A stretch of 64,000 bases of DNA, taken from positions 10,682,001-10,746,000 of the forward strand of contig NC_088677.1 in assembly GCF_950023065.1 (NCBI RefSeq), given 5' to 3'. Both the position numbers and the translations under genes were made by a program. Below are positions 11,801 through 26,800 of this stretch, in pieces (position 1 is the stretch's first letter; each line of letters begins with the position of its first letter). The DNA is from Planococcus citri (taxonomy: Eukaryota > Arthropoda > Insecta > Hemiptera > Pseudococcidae). The notes beneath the pieces are model-generated. The model was not told where the DNA came from. It saw nothing but the letters and a program-made list of their open reading frames with translations, and did not search any database.

Positions 11801-14800
11801 TGAAAATTGAATGTAAAATTGAAAATTGAAGGTGAAATTGAAAATTAGAAAGTGAAATTGAAATTGAAAATTGAAATTGGAACTGAGAATTGAATTGAGA
11901 GTTAAAATTGAAAATGGAAAATAAAAACAAAATTGGAAATTGAAAGAAAAATTGAACATTGAGAGTGAAATTGAAAATTGAAAATGAAATTCAAAATTGA
12001 AAGTAAAAATTGAAAATTGAAAATGGAAAATAAAAACAAAATTGAAAATTGAAAGAAAAATTGAACATTGAGAGTGAAATTGAAAATTGAAAAATAAAAA
12101 TTGATAATGAAATTGAAAATTGAAAGAAAAGTTGAACATTGAGAGTGAAATTGAAAATTGAAAATGAAATTCAAAATTGGAAGTAAAAATGAACATTGAA
12201 AGTGAAATTGAAAATTGAGAATGAAATTAAAAATTGAAAATGAAATTGAAAGTTGAAAGTAAAATTGAAAATTGAAAATTGAAATTGAAATTGAAAATAC
12301 AATGGAGAGTTGAAATTGAAATTGAATATTGAAAATGTGAAATCTGAACAAAAGTGAAAATAAAATTGAAAATTGAAAGTGAAATTGAAATTGAAAATGG
12401 AATTGAGAATTGAAATTGGAACTGAGAATATTGAATTGGGAATGGAATTGAGAGTGAAAATTTAAAAATTGAAAATAAAATTGAAAATTGAAAATGGAAA
12501 ATTGAAACAAAATTGAAAATTGAAAATTGAAAATGAAATTGAAAATTGAAAATTGAAAATGAAATTGAAAATTGAAAATTGAAAATGAAATTGAAAATTG
12601 AAAATGAAATTGAAAATTGAAAATGAAATTGAAAATTGAAAATGAAATTGAAAATTGAAAATGAAATTGAAAATTGAAAATGAAATTGAAAATTGAAAGT
12701 AAAAATGAACATTGAATGTAAAATGTAAAATGTAAAATTGAAATGAAATTGAAAATTGTAATGAAATTGTAACTTGAAAATGAAATTGAAAATTGAAAAT
12801 GAATTTGAAAATTGAAGGTAAAATTGAAGAGTGAAAGTGAAATTGTAATTGAAAATGGAATTGAGAGTTGAAATTGAATATTGAAAATGAAATTGAAAAT
12901 GAAATTGGATTGAAAATGAAATTTGGTTATTGATGATTAACTTGAAAATGAAATTGAAAATTGAAAGTGAAAATTCTGGCGATAAACGACATTGAAAACA
13001 AAAGTAAAATTGAAAACTGAAAATAAAACTGAAAATCTGATAAAAAATTGAAGAGTATCTAACTGAAAATGAATTGAAAAATTTCGAACATAGAAAAGAA
13101 AATGTAGGTAGGTTGTGGTTGGTGCTAAAAAATTGAATTGAAAATTGTACACTTGAGTACAAATTTTGAAAATTAAATGAAAAATAGAAAATAATATCAA
13201 AAATGTAGAAAATAGAATGTAAAATAATTGTGAAAAAAAGTGGAAACTCGCGAATGTAAAATGTAAAACTTTTGGGGGGGGATGGAAAACTCTGACAATC
13301 AAAATAAACTGAAAATGAAATCAAAAAGTGTAAAAAGAATCAATAACTGAAAATTTTGAAAACAAGATCAAAAATTTGAAAATGAAATCGAAAAATGAAA
13401 ATAAAATCCAAAATTCTCTACTCGTTTCATGAACTTTTTTTTGTAATCCTTTCTCAATCCTTCTTGCATGAAAATCAAAAATTGAAAATGAAATAAAAAA
13501 AACTAAAATTGAAATCTAAAATAAAAAATAAGATTAATACAGAAAATGAAATTGAAACGTCTAAAAATTAAATCAAAAACGACTTACTTAAGATTAAAGA
13601 AATATTGTGAAACGAAAAACTCTGAAAATCAAATAAAAAAATCTGAAAATTGAATCAAAAAATTCTTATCAAATCAAAAAATAAAATTATAAGGCCGCTC
13701 ATTTTTTTAGATTTTTCAGATTCTCACGAAATTCCAATCCTCACAGGTCTATCTAATCCTTCCCGAATCCTTTGTGTAAAATTACGATCGATTTTTTTAA
13801 TGTGAATTTCCTTTCGATCCCTTGCTTAAGTACCTAGACCTACCTACCCTACAACAACAATAATAATGTATGTTTTTCCCAACAGAAATCACATATCATT
13901 AACACCTCATTTAGTGAAAACAGTTCACGAGCACGAAGTACCATACATAGAAGAAGTCGCATGGTCACCTCGAGGCAACGCACTGGCTTTTGTTTACAAA
14001 CAAAACGTATTTTATAAACCAGAAGTCCTTTCGAACACAGTTCTTTATCAAATTACGTATTCCGGGTCAAATTTCGTTTTCAATGGCGTACCAGACTGGC
14101 TTTATCAAGGTAAAGTAACCCTTTTTTCAAAGGTTCTACCTGTGTTATATCCACCTACATTCGTATTGTATGTAGATATACGTCAGGTACTTACTAGGTA
14201 CTGGGTATAAATACATTTATGCATGGTCATTTATTTTCTCCTTTTGCTGTTTGTTGGTGTTTTCAGAAGAGATAACGAAAAAGAAAAAATGCATGTGGTT
14301 TTCACCGGATGGAAGGTATCTGGCTTTTGCAACTTTTAACGATACAAAAGTCAGAGAGTTCAAGTATCCGGTTTTCAAGACTAATTACCAGTATCCAGAA
14401 ATATTCTCTTTATTTTATCCTAAAGTAAGTCTGCAATACAATTCCAACTTTTTCAAGTTTCTTCATACTCGTATAGTGAGGGAAAATAGGTCACTTTTTG
14501 CACATTGTCGTCAAACTTTTCGCAAGATTTAACATTTTCTAAATCCACTTTTGCCCCTCCTTCCCCCCTCCAACTACATTTCACCTAGGAAAATAAATTG
14601 ACTGCGATCGCGAGCAAATAATAAAAATTTTTACAACCCTAATACACGTTGTTGTAAGTTTCTTTGCACAACAACAACAACAGCTAAACAATACAACGTG
14701 AAAATAGCAAAAATGACTACACCTATTCGAGAAAAACAACCCGAACACGCATTTAGCGTTATTTTCGCAATTGAAAAACTTTAACGAAAGTATCACCCAG

Positions 14801-17800
14801 CGTCAACTGTATATACGAAAATAATCCGCGCTGTAGTTTCGTGTAATTTCATACTTTTACGATAGTCGCAGTTTATTTTTATTTACTCGAAAGTCTCGCT
14901 ACATCGCGTCCGAATGCAGGATGCAATTTGCGAAAAAAGCAAGCTATCGTGTTTATGACTCGAACATACGAGTACTCGCGGAAAATTCCATCGAAATATG
15001 TGTTCGGAGATGTAAAAATGTAGATGCGAGCGAAAATAAATGTACGAGTGTCTACAGGGTGTCCTGGTACGCAACTAAACAATGAAGGGGAATAATGTAC
15101 TGTAAATGATGTGGTTTACTTTCATTTTGCTATCGTGCGAGTAATTAGCTCCGAGGGTTAATTTTCAATCGCTGATGGGATGCTGCTTAAATTATACTCG
15201 TTCAATTGCACAGGACGATTCCTGGGTAATTACACGATACGAATAACAATCGATGATATTTTACGCGTTGAAATAAGCTAGGTAGTAGGTACATAACGCA
15301 CCATAGAGAACACTAACACTACACATCACGCATTAAATTTGAAAGTAAAAGGTTTCCGAAGAGGCTGCAGTATAAATATGGGATGGCTATATGGGAGCAT
15401 TAGCCAAACCGAAATATAGAAACTTAATTTTCTAAAAGCTAACCGAAGATAATTTAATTCAAAATAGGCTTTCATTAGCATACTACATTAGTTACACGCC
15501 GTCTCGATCTGCGATGCTATTTCAACTCGATAATTAGTCCCACCGAACTCCGAAAAGCGAATTGCGAAACCTCACCATGAGCTGAAAACTGGAAATTTTA
15601 CGGGTCCCCGGTGAATTTTGCTCTGCAGTTACCGAATGTGCTGAAAGTTAACTTATATTTTATCTTACTCGTAATTGCCTTACCTGTTTATTTTTTTTGT
15701 TTGAGTTGAAGAAAAAAATTGGAAAATTTCGTTTTACCTACTTATAATTGATTTCTAAAATTTTATCACTTGTTCAATCATCTGAAAGTTATGAGCTTCG
15801 CGGGGTTGGACCCAAAAAATACGTTCATATTCGTACTCAGCGACCTCGAAGACATACCATTCAATATATCACTCGAATTTTCACGATTTTTCAAAAATTT
15901 TGCACCCTTTTTGAGGCAAAGAGTGACATTGAGGGGTTGAATCCAAAAAATAAGTTCATTTTCGTACTCAGCGACCTCAAAAACATACCATCCAATATAT
16001 CACTTGACTTTTCACGATTTTTCTACATTTTGACCCCCCCCCCTTTTGGGGCACAGAGGGGTTTTGAGGTGTTGGATTCAGAAAATAAGTTCATATTCGC
16101 ATTCAGCGACCTCGAAAACATACCATCCGATATATCACTCGACTTTTCACGATTTTTCAAAATTTTTGCCCCCTTTTTGAGGCACAGTGGGACATTGAGG
16201 GCTTGGATTCAAAAAATAAGTTCATATTCCTACTCAGCGACCTCGAAAATGTACCATTCGATATATCACTCGAATTTTCACGATTTTTCAAAATTTTGAC
16301 CCCCCCCCCTCTCTTTGGGTCACAGAGAGGCTTTGAGGTGTTGGATCCAGAAAATAAGTTCATATTCGCATTCAGCGACCTCGAAAAAATACCATCCGAT
16401 ATATCGGTCGACTTTTCCCGATTTTTCAAAATTTTGACTCATCCCCCCTCTTTGGGTCACAGAGAGGCTTTGAGGTGTTGGATCCAGAAAATGAGTTCAT
16501 ATTCGTACTCAGCGACCTCAGAAGCATACCATCCGGTATATCACTCGACTTTTCAAGATTTTTCAAAAATGTTGACCCCCCCCCCCCTTTGGGCCACAGA
16601 GGGGCTCTGAAGTGTTGGATTCAGAAAATAAGTTCATGTTCGTACTCAGCGACCTCAAAAACATGCCATCTGATATATCACTCGACTTTTCACGATTTTT
16701 CAAAATTTTGACCCCTCCCCCTTTGGGACACAGAGGGGTTTTGAGGGGTTGGATCCAGAAAATAAGTTCATATTCTCATTCAGCGACCTCAAAAACATAC
16801 AATTCGATGCATCGCAGGTTCAGATTCGTTTTTCAAATACCTACATGATTAAGTTGTGTGTTACTTGAAAAATCAAGCCCCCCCACCACACCAACCCCTT
16901 AGGGAGTGTTGAAGACTAGTTGACGGTGGTTTGATTAGTAGTCAGATGAGTAAAGTTTGCAAAAAAAATTGAGCAAAAACGATTGATTTTAAGTATGTAG
17001 TAGATAACTTTGATAAATTTATTGGACTGACTTTTTTTGAAACACCTACTCTTTCCACCCCTCTTTTCAGACACCCCCTTTGAGGGATGGTATCGAGGGT
17101 AGTATCAAATTATCGAAAATTCGAAGGGGAACATTTTTGGTCATGGTAGTTTAACTCGTAAATATAATATTTGCGGAGTAAATTGCAAAAAACGTGAATC
17201 AGAACCGGTTTTAACCCCCTAAAAAAGTTAGCTCTTGGGGTAGGAGGGTCGGCTTTTTTCTGGTAGTTTGGAAGGTCCATTAATTTTTGAAAACTCAAAA
17301 TTGACTGTAAAATTATTCATTCAAATTATAGTAAAAAGCTGAATGTCGATTGACTATCTCATTTTCGACCTCCCCCCCCCCCCATCAATCGGCAACGGTT
17401 TTGAGCCATTTTGAAGGCCGTCGTAAATTTTTTTTGTAACTCAAAAATGACCAAATTTAATTCAATTCAATTCATGGATTAGGAACTTATATTCGAAAAA
17501 TCTCCTTACAAAAGGAGGGATCTCGACCTGCAGAAAGATTTTTGAACCGAACAAAGCTGTATCAGAAGTTGCAAAGGTTTACCTATTTTAAATTTTTAAC
17601 GAATTTTTGAAAATCAAATTGGCCAAAAATGAAAAAAATCAAAATTTTACCAAATTGACCTAGAAAGCTGAAATTTTGAATTTGTTCTATTTTCGATCCC
17701 CCAAATCAATTGGAAATGGTTTCAAACAGTTTTGAATAGTTTTTGAGACTCCAGCAGATTTTTGAATGTTAAAATTTCGATCCATAAAATTAAACCCAAT

Positions 17801-20800
17801 GAATTTTTGGAAAGTTGACATTTATTCTACATTTCATGTTATACCCTAATTTCAACATACTGAGTGAATTTGAAACGTATTTCGAGTCGTTTTGGAGCCT
17901 CCAGCTGTATTTTGAACATTCCAGATTTTCGAAAAGTTCCACCATAAGAGCTGTGTAAATCAATCGTCGGAGAAATACATCGTTCTAACGGATAGAAACG
18001 AATTTCGGGAAAATAGTCATATTTGTTCGTGCTCGAGTTAAATTGGACATATTTTAGAGCGTTTTTTTTTTCAATAACTGGAATTTTCAAGACGTTTCTG
18101 GAGGCTTCAAAATGGCTTAAAAACATCTCCAGTCCACTCAACATGTCGATAATAAGGAACTGTATGCGCTGAAGCTAATTCGGACATTTTTTTTATATCT
18201 TTTTGAAAATCTAGTCGAACTTTAAAAATAAGGTTGGAGGCTACAGAACTACTCAAAACGGTTCTAAATCATTTCCAGTCGATTTGGGGGCTCGAAAATG
18301 GGGTAAATAAACTACATTTCAGCTTTCTAGGTCAATTTGATGAAATTTTGATTTTTTCCTGCTTTTGAATTAGGTAATTTATGTAGTTAATTCAAAGATT
18401 TTCAAAAATCAGAAATTTTGGATTTTGATGCATTTTTGAATTTTCTTATGATATAGCTGTGTCCAGTTTTTAAAAAATTTTCTTCCTATTGAGGTACAGC
18501 ATTCGTTTGTCTTTTCCAAAAACTTTATAGAAATCGAATAAACCGGTAAAAAGTGCCACCGTTGCCAAAAATATCCAAAAAGTCTCGCTTTTTCAACATA
18601 AATTGCGCAAAACCACACCTAATTTTTTTGTCAATAATTCCCAAAAAAATTTCAAAAATTGACGATTTTTACAAAAAAAATTGCTAAGGATTGCCATTTT
18701 TCCAAAAATCTCACTTTTTTGATCAAAATAATGCATTTTTCCCAATAATTGCCAAAAAGTCCTGCTTCTTGTTAAAATTGGTGTACCTACTCTTTACTTT
18801 TCACCAAAAATGGACAAAAACTCTCGCTTTCCAGCAAAGTTGTTGACAAATTTCCCCTTTTTTGCAAGAATTCCAAAAAATAGAAACGAAACTAAGAAAG
18901 GAGGTGAGGGGTAAACCACCCCCTCCCAATTCGTCAAAATTTTTTTTTAATCGGCAAATTTAGACAAAGTTTTGAGTCAACAAATTTTGGTAGAGACGAC
19001 TTTAAAAAAATTTTATACTTGATAAAGAAGCTATTATGCTGACCTTTTTTGGAAATTTTTTTTTTTTTTTTGGGTGTTTGTAATTACTTGATTATTACAC
19101 CCGTCGTGTGAGATTTGAATCAAGTTGGTAAGGTCAAGTTTTTTAATTAGGTCTAAGAATTTTTTAATTTCGGAAGGGTCGTCTGGTATGAATAGGGATC
19201 TTTCATCTATTTGTAGGGATAGTCTGTGCTGATGTAAGGAGGGACATTGAAATAGTAAGTGTTGGACAGATATAAGTTCTGAGAGGCAGAATTGACATGT
19301 GGGTTTTGGGGCCTTTTCATAGAGGTGATTATGTGTGATTTTTGTGTGGCCAATTCTCAGTCTGGTTATAATGATTTCATCAAGTCTGTTTAAGTGGGAG
19401 AGGTTTTTCCAAGGATGGACTAATTTTTTATGTTGAAAGAGCTTGTTTGTGGTTTGGAGGGACCAAAAGTTTTGCCATTTCTCAAGTGTGCTTTGGGTGA
19501 AGATAGATTTGAGGTCGTCAGCTGTGATAAATATAAGGGGAGAAAGGATGGTGGCAGATTTTGCATTAATGTCTACAATTTCATTTCCTAAGATTCCAAC
19601 GTGGCTGGGTACATACATAAACTGTATGAAGAAGTTTGAATTTTGTAAGTCAAATAGAGTTTTATGAATATTTTGAATTAGAAGGTGATCGGAAAAAAGA
19701 TTTTGGATAGCAGTTAGTGAGCTGAGGGAATCACTTTGAATTAAGAAGGACTTATTTTCTGATTCATAAGTGAGTATGTCACAGAGACAGTGGAAAATAG
19801 CTGCGAGTTCGGCAGTGTAGATTGAAGAACAGTTATGGATTTTAAAATTTGAAATTCTATCATTTATAGAGTATGCATATCCTGTGTGAAGTGTTGGTAT
19901 TTTTGATCCATCTGTAAAGCAAAGATTGAATTTTTTGTATTCTGATAAAAGTTCAAGATAGTTCTGTTTTATTACTAATGGAGAGTGGCTATTTTTTGGG
20001 TAGTTAATAAGCTGTAGGTTGACTTGAGGAGGTTTTAGATGCCAAGGGGGGTATAATATTGGTTTTTGGATGAGAGTTTTGGGATTGATTTGAAGATCAT
20101 TCAACATTGTGATGAAATTAGAAATGGGTCCTTCTATATGATCAAAATGTTGGGGGTTGGGTGGGTTAATTGAGTTTTGGAGTGGATGGAAAGGGTTGGT
20201 GGATGCATTTGAGATGAATTTGTTTGTTATGAGAGTTCTTCTGAAATCTGGGGGTAATTCTGCTGCTTCACAATATAGGCTATCTATTGGAGAGGAATAG
20301 AGGGCTCCTAAACAGATCCTTAGGGCTGAATTTTGAATTGTTTTTAGGATATTTGAAGTTTTATTTGAGATATTTGCAAAACATGGGCTTCCATACTCAA
20401 TTTTACTGCGAATTAGAGATTTATACAAGTGAAGTAGGAGTTTGCGAGATGGTTTATACTTGGTGTTTTTGATTATTTTCAACAGATTTAGGCGTTTCAT
20501 GATATCTGATTTTACTTTTAGAAAATGAGGAGTCCAATTTAGTTTTCTATCAAAAGTTAAGCCAAGAAATTTAGTTGTGGTTTTGAATTCTAAAGAGTGT
20601 CCTTTGAAGTTGAGGATGAGATCTGGAGGAATCTTATTTTTTTTGGTGAAAAGTATACAGTGGGTTTTTGACTCAGAGAAGGTTAGACCATTTGAATCTG
20701 CCCATGATTCAATTTTTTCAAGGGTTTCTTGGATTACTTGAAGAGCTAGTTGAATATTATTTGAACGAAAGGAAATGTTTATATCATCAGCAAAGATTCT

Positions 20801-23800
20801 CAGAGAAATGTGTCTAGAAACAACATTGGAAATGTCATCAATCAAAAGTATAAATAAGACTGTGCTAAGAACTGAACCTTGGGGGACTCCATTTTCAATT
20901 TCAAAAAACTCTGAGTATGTATTGTGAACTCTCACTCTAAAAGTACGGTTTGTTAAGAAATTCTGAATAAAGTAAGCCAAATGTCCTCTAATTCCAATGG
21001 AATGTAATTTTTGGAGAATTTTATAACGCCAGGCTTTATCAAATGCCTTTTCAAGATAAAAAAAGACTGAAAGAACACTTTCTTTATTCTGGAAGGCCGA
21101 ACTAATTTCTTTTTGGAGACTGAAGAGGTGGTCTAGGGTAGATCTTTTCTTTCTGAAACCACTTTGATAAATGCTAAGAGAGTTTGAGGAATTAATATAC
21201 CAATTAAGACGTTTAATAACCATTTTTTCAAGTATTTTGCAAGGAACTGAAGTTAAGGAGATGGGGCGATAACTAGATGCCAGATTTGGGCTTTTATCTG
21301 GTTTTAATATTGGAATGATTGTTGCAGTTTTCCATAATTTTGGGAAGGGAATTGTACATTTTCGAAAGCTTTTGAGCTTATGCGTGTGATTTTCTTTTTT
21401 CTGAATTTTTACACGTGGAAAATGTCTGTACTGACTTTTTTTATTCAATAATTTATTTCTTTTTCGAAATCAAACTTAGCTAAAAATCTATTAGGCCTAT
21501 ATTTACTCTCAAAAAATGTTTAAATCAAAAAATGAACTAGGTATTTTTTTTACTTCTCGAAACTTAAATTTTCGAAAATTTCTGCACTCCTTTCGTTCGA
21601 GTCCATTTCCTTTGTTTTCCTTTTTCAAAATTATTGCAATTTCTAAAAAACAATCTTTCAAATTCTAAAATTTTGAAACCGAAAAAATCAAACTCGACTG
21701 GCAGAATTTTTTTCTCAACTTTCGTTTTATTCAGCAACATTTGTATTTTGTTTTCTCATTTCGGTTGAAAAATTTTCAGATGTACTCCCCCCTCCTCCCC
21801 CTGAAATTAAAACATTATTTCCGTCCCTTTCTTTCAACCTTTTGAATCAATCATTGGAAAATAAAATGATTAATTGCGATGAAGATGAAGGAAGGGTTAC
21901 GAAATACCTATACTTAGGTATACTCGTATTTCATGATTTGAATAGAAAAAAAAACCATTTTTCTCAAAAATCATCATTCAGTTTTTTTAAATCTATTTTT
22001 TAATCATGTTTTACCTGTTAGTATGATTTTTATTAAAATAATTAGGTACTTATTTATACTTCTTTGCTGTTTTTCAGGTTGGTACGAGAAATCCAGACGC
22101 TTACGTATCTGTGACTGACATTTCAACAGTAAAAAATGGTTCATATATCACTCTTCAGAAACCAAAAGCATTTTTAGACAGGTGAATAATAAATAATATT
22201 TTTTTTTTTAAATTCGACGAGTCTCCGTAATTTGTTCAGGTTTTTGTTTTAAGGCAAAGCAGCTAACTAGCTATAGGTAGGTAATTAGGTATAGGTATGT
22301 ACCTATCTACTCTAGTATGTAAATCTATTTTTGCAAAAAAAAAGTTGAATATTTGAAACCACTATTGGGTAAATAATTTTTTAGATCTCGTTCTCGATCT
22401 ATTCTAGTCGGACTTACAGTTAATTAGATAATATAAAATATCAAAAATACCTCACGTACATTTATCATGAATTTTATTCTATTTTATTCGCAGCGAGTCG
22501 TATTTGATAAACGTAGTTTGGAGTGAAACGAATCAGATAGCAGTAACGTGGATGAACAGAGAGCAGACCACATTCATAATATCAATTTGCACTGGACCAA
22601 ATTGGAATTGTCAAGATGTTCGTAATACATACATGAAATAATAATCTAGTCTTACAATCCTTATCTTTTCATCGTATGATTCACAGCTACCTATGACTGA
22701 GCTAGGGCTTACATACTTGCACAATTATATCAGCACATCACATTTTATTTCAAAACTCAAACCTCTCGTTTCGTTATCTTCGCAGGCACACGTAGAGACA
22801 GCGACAGAAAACAGCTGGGTCGATCCGAACGTAGACATGATGTTTTCGAAAACTGGTAACGGTTTTTTAACCATATTATCGGTACTGGATGGAACGGCTG
22901 GAAAGTTTCCACAATTATGCCACATCGATATTTCTACCAAAATTATGACGCCGTTAACTCACGGCCAAATTGTAGTAACCAATATTAAAGCTTGGGACCA
23001 AAGTAATCACGTAGTGTACGTATTTTATTACCTAAACCTATAGATAGGTACTCTGTATTATATAGATCACAATAGTACCTACGAAAATATATGGTATGCT
23101 GGTAGTAAAATTTGCAAATTAAAATTATCGTCTTCTCGTTTTACTACGTCTACAGATACTTCGAAGCTGCTCCAGAAGGTAAACCGACGCAAAGACACGT
23201 TTACAACGTATCCGATAGTTTAACTTTAACAAACAAATGGCATTGTTTGACGTGCCCTGTGATAGAAGCGACGAATAATATTACGAATTCAACTTTAGAT
23301 AATTTTAGGTAGGTAACTTGAAGAGATAATTTTTGCTCGATTTATTGTTAGCCCAATATATGTATAGGATAGGTTTAGGTATAAGTACCGTAGAAGAATT
23401 TCAATGTTTCTCATTCTATGTGACTTGTGAGAGAATAAGTGTACCATAAATGAAAAAGTCACGTACATTTTAAGTAATTTATTTCTCGTATTTTACAGCA
23501 CATTACTTTCAAGAAATGCCAGCTCTTCTGTAAAAAGTAAAAATAATACCGCACCGAAATGGCCGGTTAGAAGTAATTCGTGTCGTTACGTGAGATCGTA
23601 CTTTCATCAATTCAATCAACCTATTTCTTATTATATTATAGACTGCTTAGGTAATTATCGATTTTTAGTCATCTCAATAGTCAATATATTAATTAGTTTC
23701 GTTTTAATTAGGCTAAGTATTCGCAGATACATAAATCTAATTCAACAATAGGCCATCCATCGAGTTCTCAACTTCAAAAAAATTATTAACCTTACATATT

Positions 23801-26800
23801 TTTTATGAAGTCCGTTCAAATTAAAAAAATTAAAAGACTCGAGTCATTCTACCTCGACTTTCTATCAAAAGTGGGAATCGAGAAAAATAGGATTAATATA
23901 TTTTACCTATACCAATTACCTACGCACTTATACGTACCCTGACATTTTTTAATGAAAATTTTCATCTCGAAAGACGAAAACTTGGGGAAATAATTCAATA
24001 TTATTTCGAACTCAGAAGCATCACGAATACGTATATACATGGTGCAATTTTTTTAAATTATTTTTTGATTAAAAAAGAGGCCAAGCTCGACATTTTACAA
24101 AAACTGTAATTGGTACCCAGGTGCCTTATCTGTGTGAAAAAGTGATCCAAATATCATGAAAATCAACCCAATTTTGCGATAATTATTGGCAATTTATGAT
24201 TTTTTTTAAAAATCGATAGTAAAAACTAAAATAATGAGATCAAAAAAAAAATAATATTGTTAAAATAAAGTATCTTTTGTATTCAACAAAATTTCAAAAA
24301 AAAAATATTTACCTATAGGTATATTTTTCATGCTCATTTGGGAAAATACAGGAGCATCTTACAGAAGAACTCATTTGAAAAGACACACACTCCAACTACA
24401 TTGAAATCAAGCCAAATTAAAAGAACATGTCCTTAAATCCTCAGAATTAAAATTTTGAGGTCTGAAATTGATTTTTGGTAAATTTTTGAAACTTTAAAAA
24501 GTTCAAAACGATTTTTCGTAAAATAAGCATAGGCATATTGAAGGGAAAAAAAGGTCAAGTGTGGAAAATTGTGCTTACTTCATTTCGAATCTTCAATTTA
24601 AAAACTACTCGTTTTTGGCTATTTAGAGACTTCAGGAAATTTCCCAATTTGTTCCAGTACCTAGCCTGAAGTTTATTTTTGATTGATTCTTAAACATTTT
24701 TGAAGATGCCGGCAATTTTGACAAGATTTTTGTCAAATTTTGTAATATCGTTTCATTTTAGTCTTTTCCTATTATTTTTTGTCATTTTTTAACTAAAAAT
24801 TTGGGATTTTTCAAATTTGAAAAATGAAAAAAAAACTTATTATGACGATTTTTTAACTTTTAACTTTTTTTTTACGTTGTTTTCAACCAAAACGAATCAA
24901 AATTTTTTCAAATTAAAAAAGTTTTTGAAAAAGTTTATTGACGATTTTTTAACTTTTTCGTGCCTTATTTTCAAGAAAAATAAATCAGAATGAAACTATG
25001 TCCTGGAGCCTTCGACGAGTTCTCGACAGTTCCCAAATGTTTAAAATTGATGTGAATAAAGTGTCAAAAATGAACCTTGAAAGAGTTCCTAGAAAAGCCA
25101 AACAAAGTTAAAGCAGCTAAAATTCATTTTCGCCCCTCTAAAGAGTGATTTGAAATTTCTGGAGAAAATTGAAAACTAGCTGGAGGCTCCAGAATGGCCT
25201 ATAATTGGTGATTTCCGAGTTGAAAAGTAGAACTGAAAATGAAAAAGAGTTGATTTAAAGGTATACAAATCGTTGTAGTGGGTACAGTTTTTTTGATTTT
25301 TTTTTTTAATTTTCCAAAAAAGAACCTTTTGAATTCACACTCTCTGATTTGAACGAAATCATGTTAGATCAAAAGAACATACCTCAAACCTTCTTGACCA
25401 ACATTTCAAGTGCTCAAATTCAGCTTTAAATATTTGGTAAACTTTTAAAAAATTTGAAAAATTCAAAAAGTCCAAATAAGTAAGCTATTTCAAAAGCCAT
25501 TCTCAAACTTTTTCACGAATGATAAATTTTAGTGAACCAATGTGAATAATTCCTTCAATTCTCCCCCCTCCCCCAACAGTCTGACACATTAACAAGTACC
25601 TATCGTAGTTTTGAGCCATTCTGGAGACTCCAGCAATTTTTTTTGTTTCTCCAGAAATTTCAAATCTCTCTGAAAAGGCTAAAAATGAACTTAATCGCCT
25701 ACTAATTTTGGTTAGTTCTTTTTGGGCACTCACTCGACCGTTTTCGTTGCATACATACTCGTATTTTCTTCAAATTTTTCCCCCAATTTTTTGAAATTTA
25801 AAAATTTTAAATTTCTGGAGAAAATTGAAAAATCTCTTAAGGCTTTGGAATGGCCCAAAAACTACAAATTGCTAATGTGTGAGAGTTGAATTGAAGGAAT
25901 TATTTGTATTGGTTAACTTGCTCTCGGATAAAAATTACCCATAAAACAGCTTTTTTGAATTTTGTAAATTTACAAAAGTTCGCTAAAAATCCAAAAATGG
26001 ATTTGAATGCTCTTTCGAATTCGATCTAGTTTGGTTTAAATCGAATCAAAGAGTATGAGTTTGAAAAATTGCTTTGTTAGCATCTGAAATGATAATTATG
26101 TTACATATTCTAGGCCAATTTTTGCTCGAAAATGGGCTAGTTTTACAAGAAGGAAACATTGCGATAAAAATCAGACACCCAAAATGATGGCGAAAAAAAA
26201 CCAGTTTTTTTAATGAGGATAATTTTTCACGACTCTTCTGATTTTTTGATTTTTTTTATTCCCCCAAAAACGAGTAAAATGTGTTTTCTGACTAATTTGA
26301 GATCGTCAAATTCGAATCTGAGGTCCATTTGGAGCGCCACCTGTTGCACCTTCGTTGAAAACTGACGATTTTTATGCAAAAAATTTCATTTTTTTCAAAA
26401 ACTACGAAATTTTCTAGGAACATGAGATTTTTTTCCACCTCTCTTATTTTTTGTTTTTTATTGGTTCCCAAAAAAATCGAGTTAAATGTGTTTTCTGACT
26501 AATTTGAGGTCATCGAGTCTGAATCTGACGTCCATCTGGAGCGCTGGTGTTGCTCCTTCGTCAAAAATAGCAATTTTTTCTCAAAAAACTACGAAGCAAG
26601 GTAAAATTTGAACGTTATTTTAGGGCTCATCAACTCTCTGAAATACAAAAATTCATCTCCCTAATAAAAAACACCAACCTCACAAACCAAATCTTACCCC
26701 CCCCCCCTTTACGGGTGTAATAATCTTGTAATTATAGACATCCAAAAAAAAAAACTCCAAATGAAAAACGAAAAATTCAATTACCTTTTTATGGATTAAT

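Noticed and set aside
10717..13324. Long minus-strand frames of 89-365 codons rich in Phe, Asn, Gln, Ser
   Set aside because: All are translations of the GAAAATTG minisatellite, which lacks minus-strand stop triplets; they overlap in several frames with the same period.
15748..16848. Overlapping frames of 78-183 codons on both strands
   Set aside because: They follow the 135-bp tandem unit and repeat the same peptide in shifted frames.
22687..22785. In-frame extension of exon 7 upstream to an acceptor at 22686
   Set aside because: It keeps the frame but adds 33 residues that do not resemble the family; the acceptor TTCGCAG at 22785 gives the expected join.
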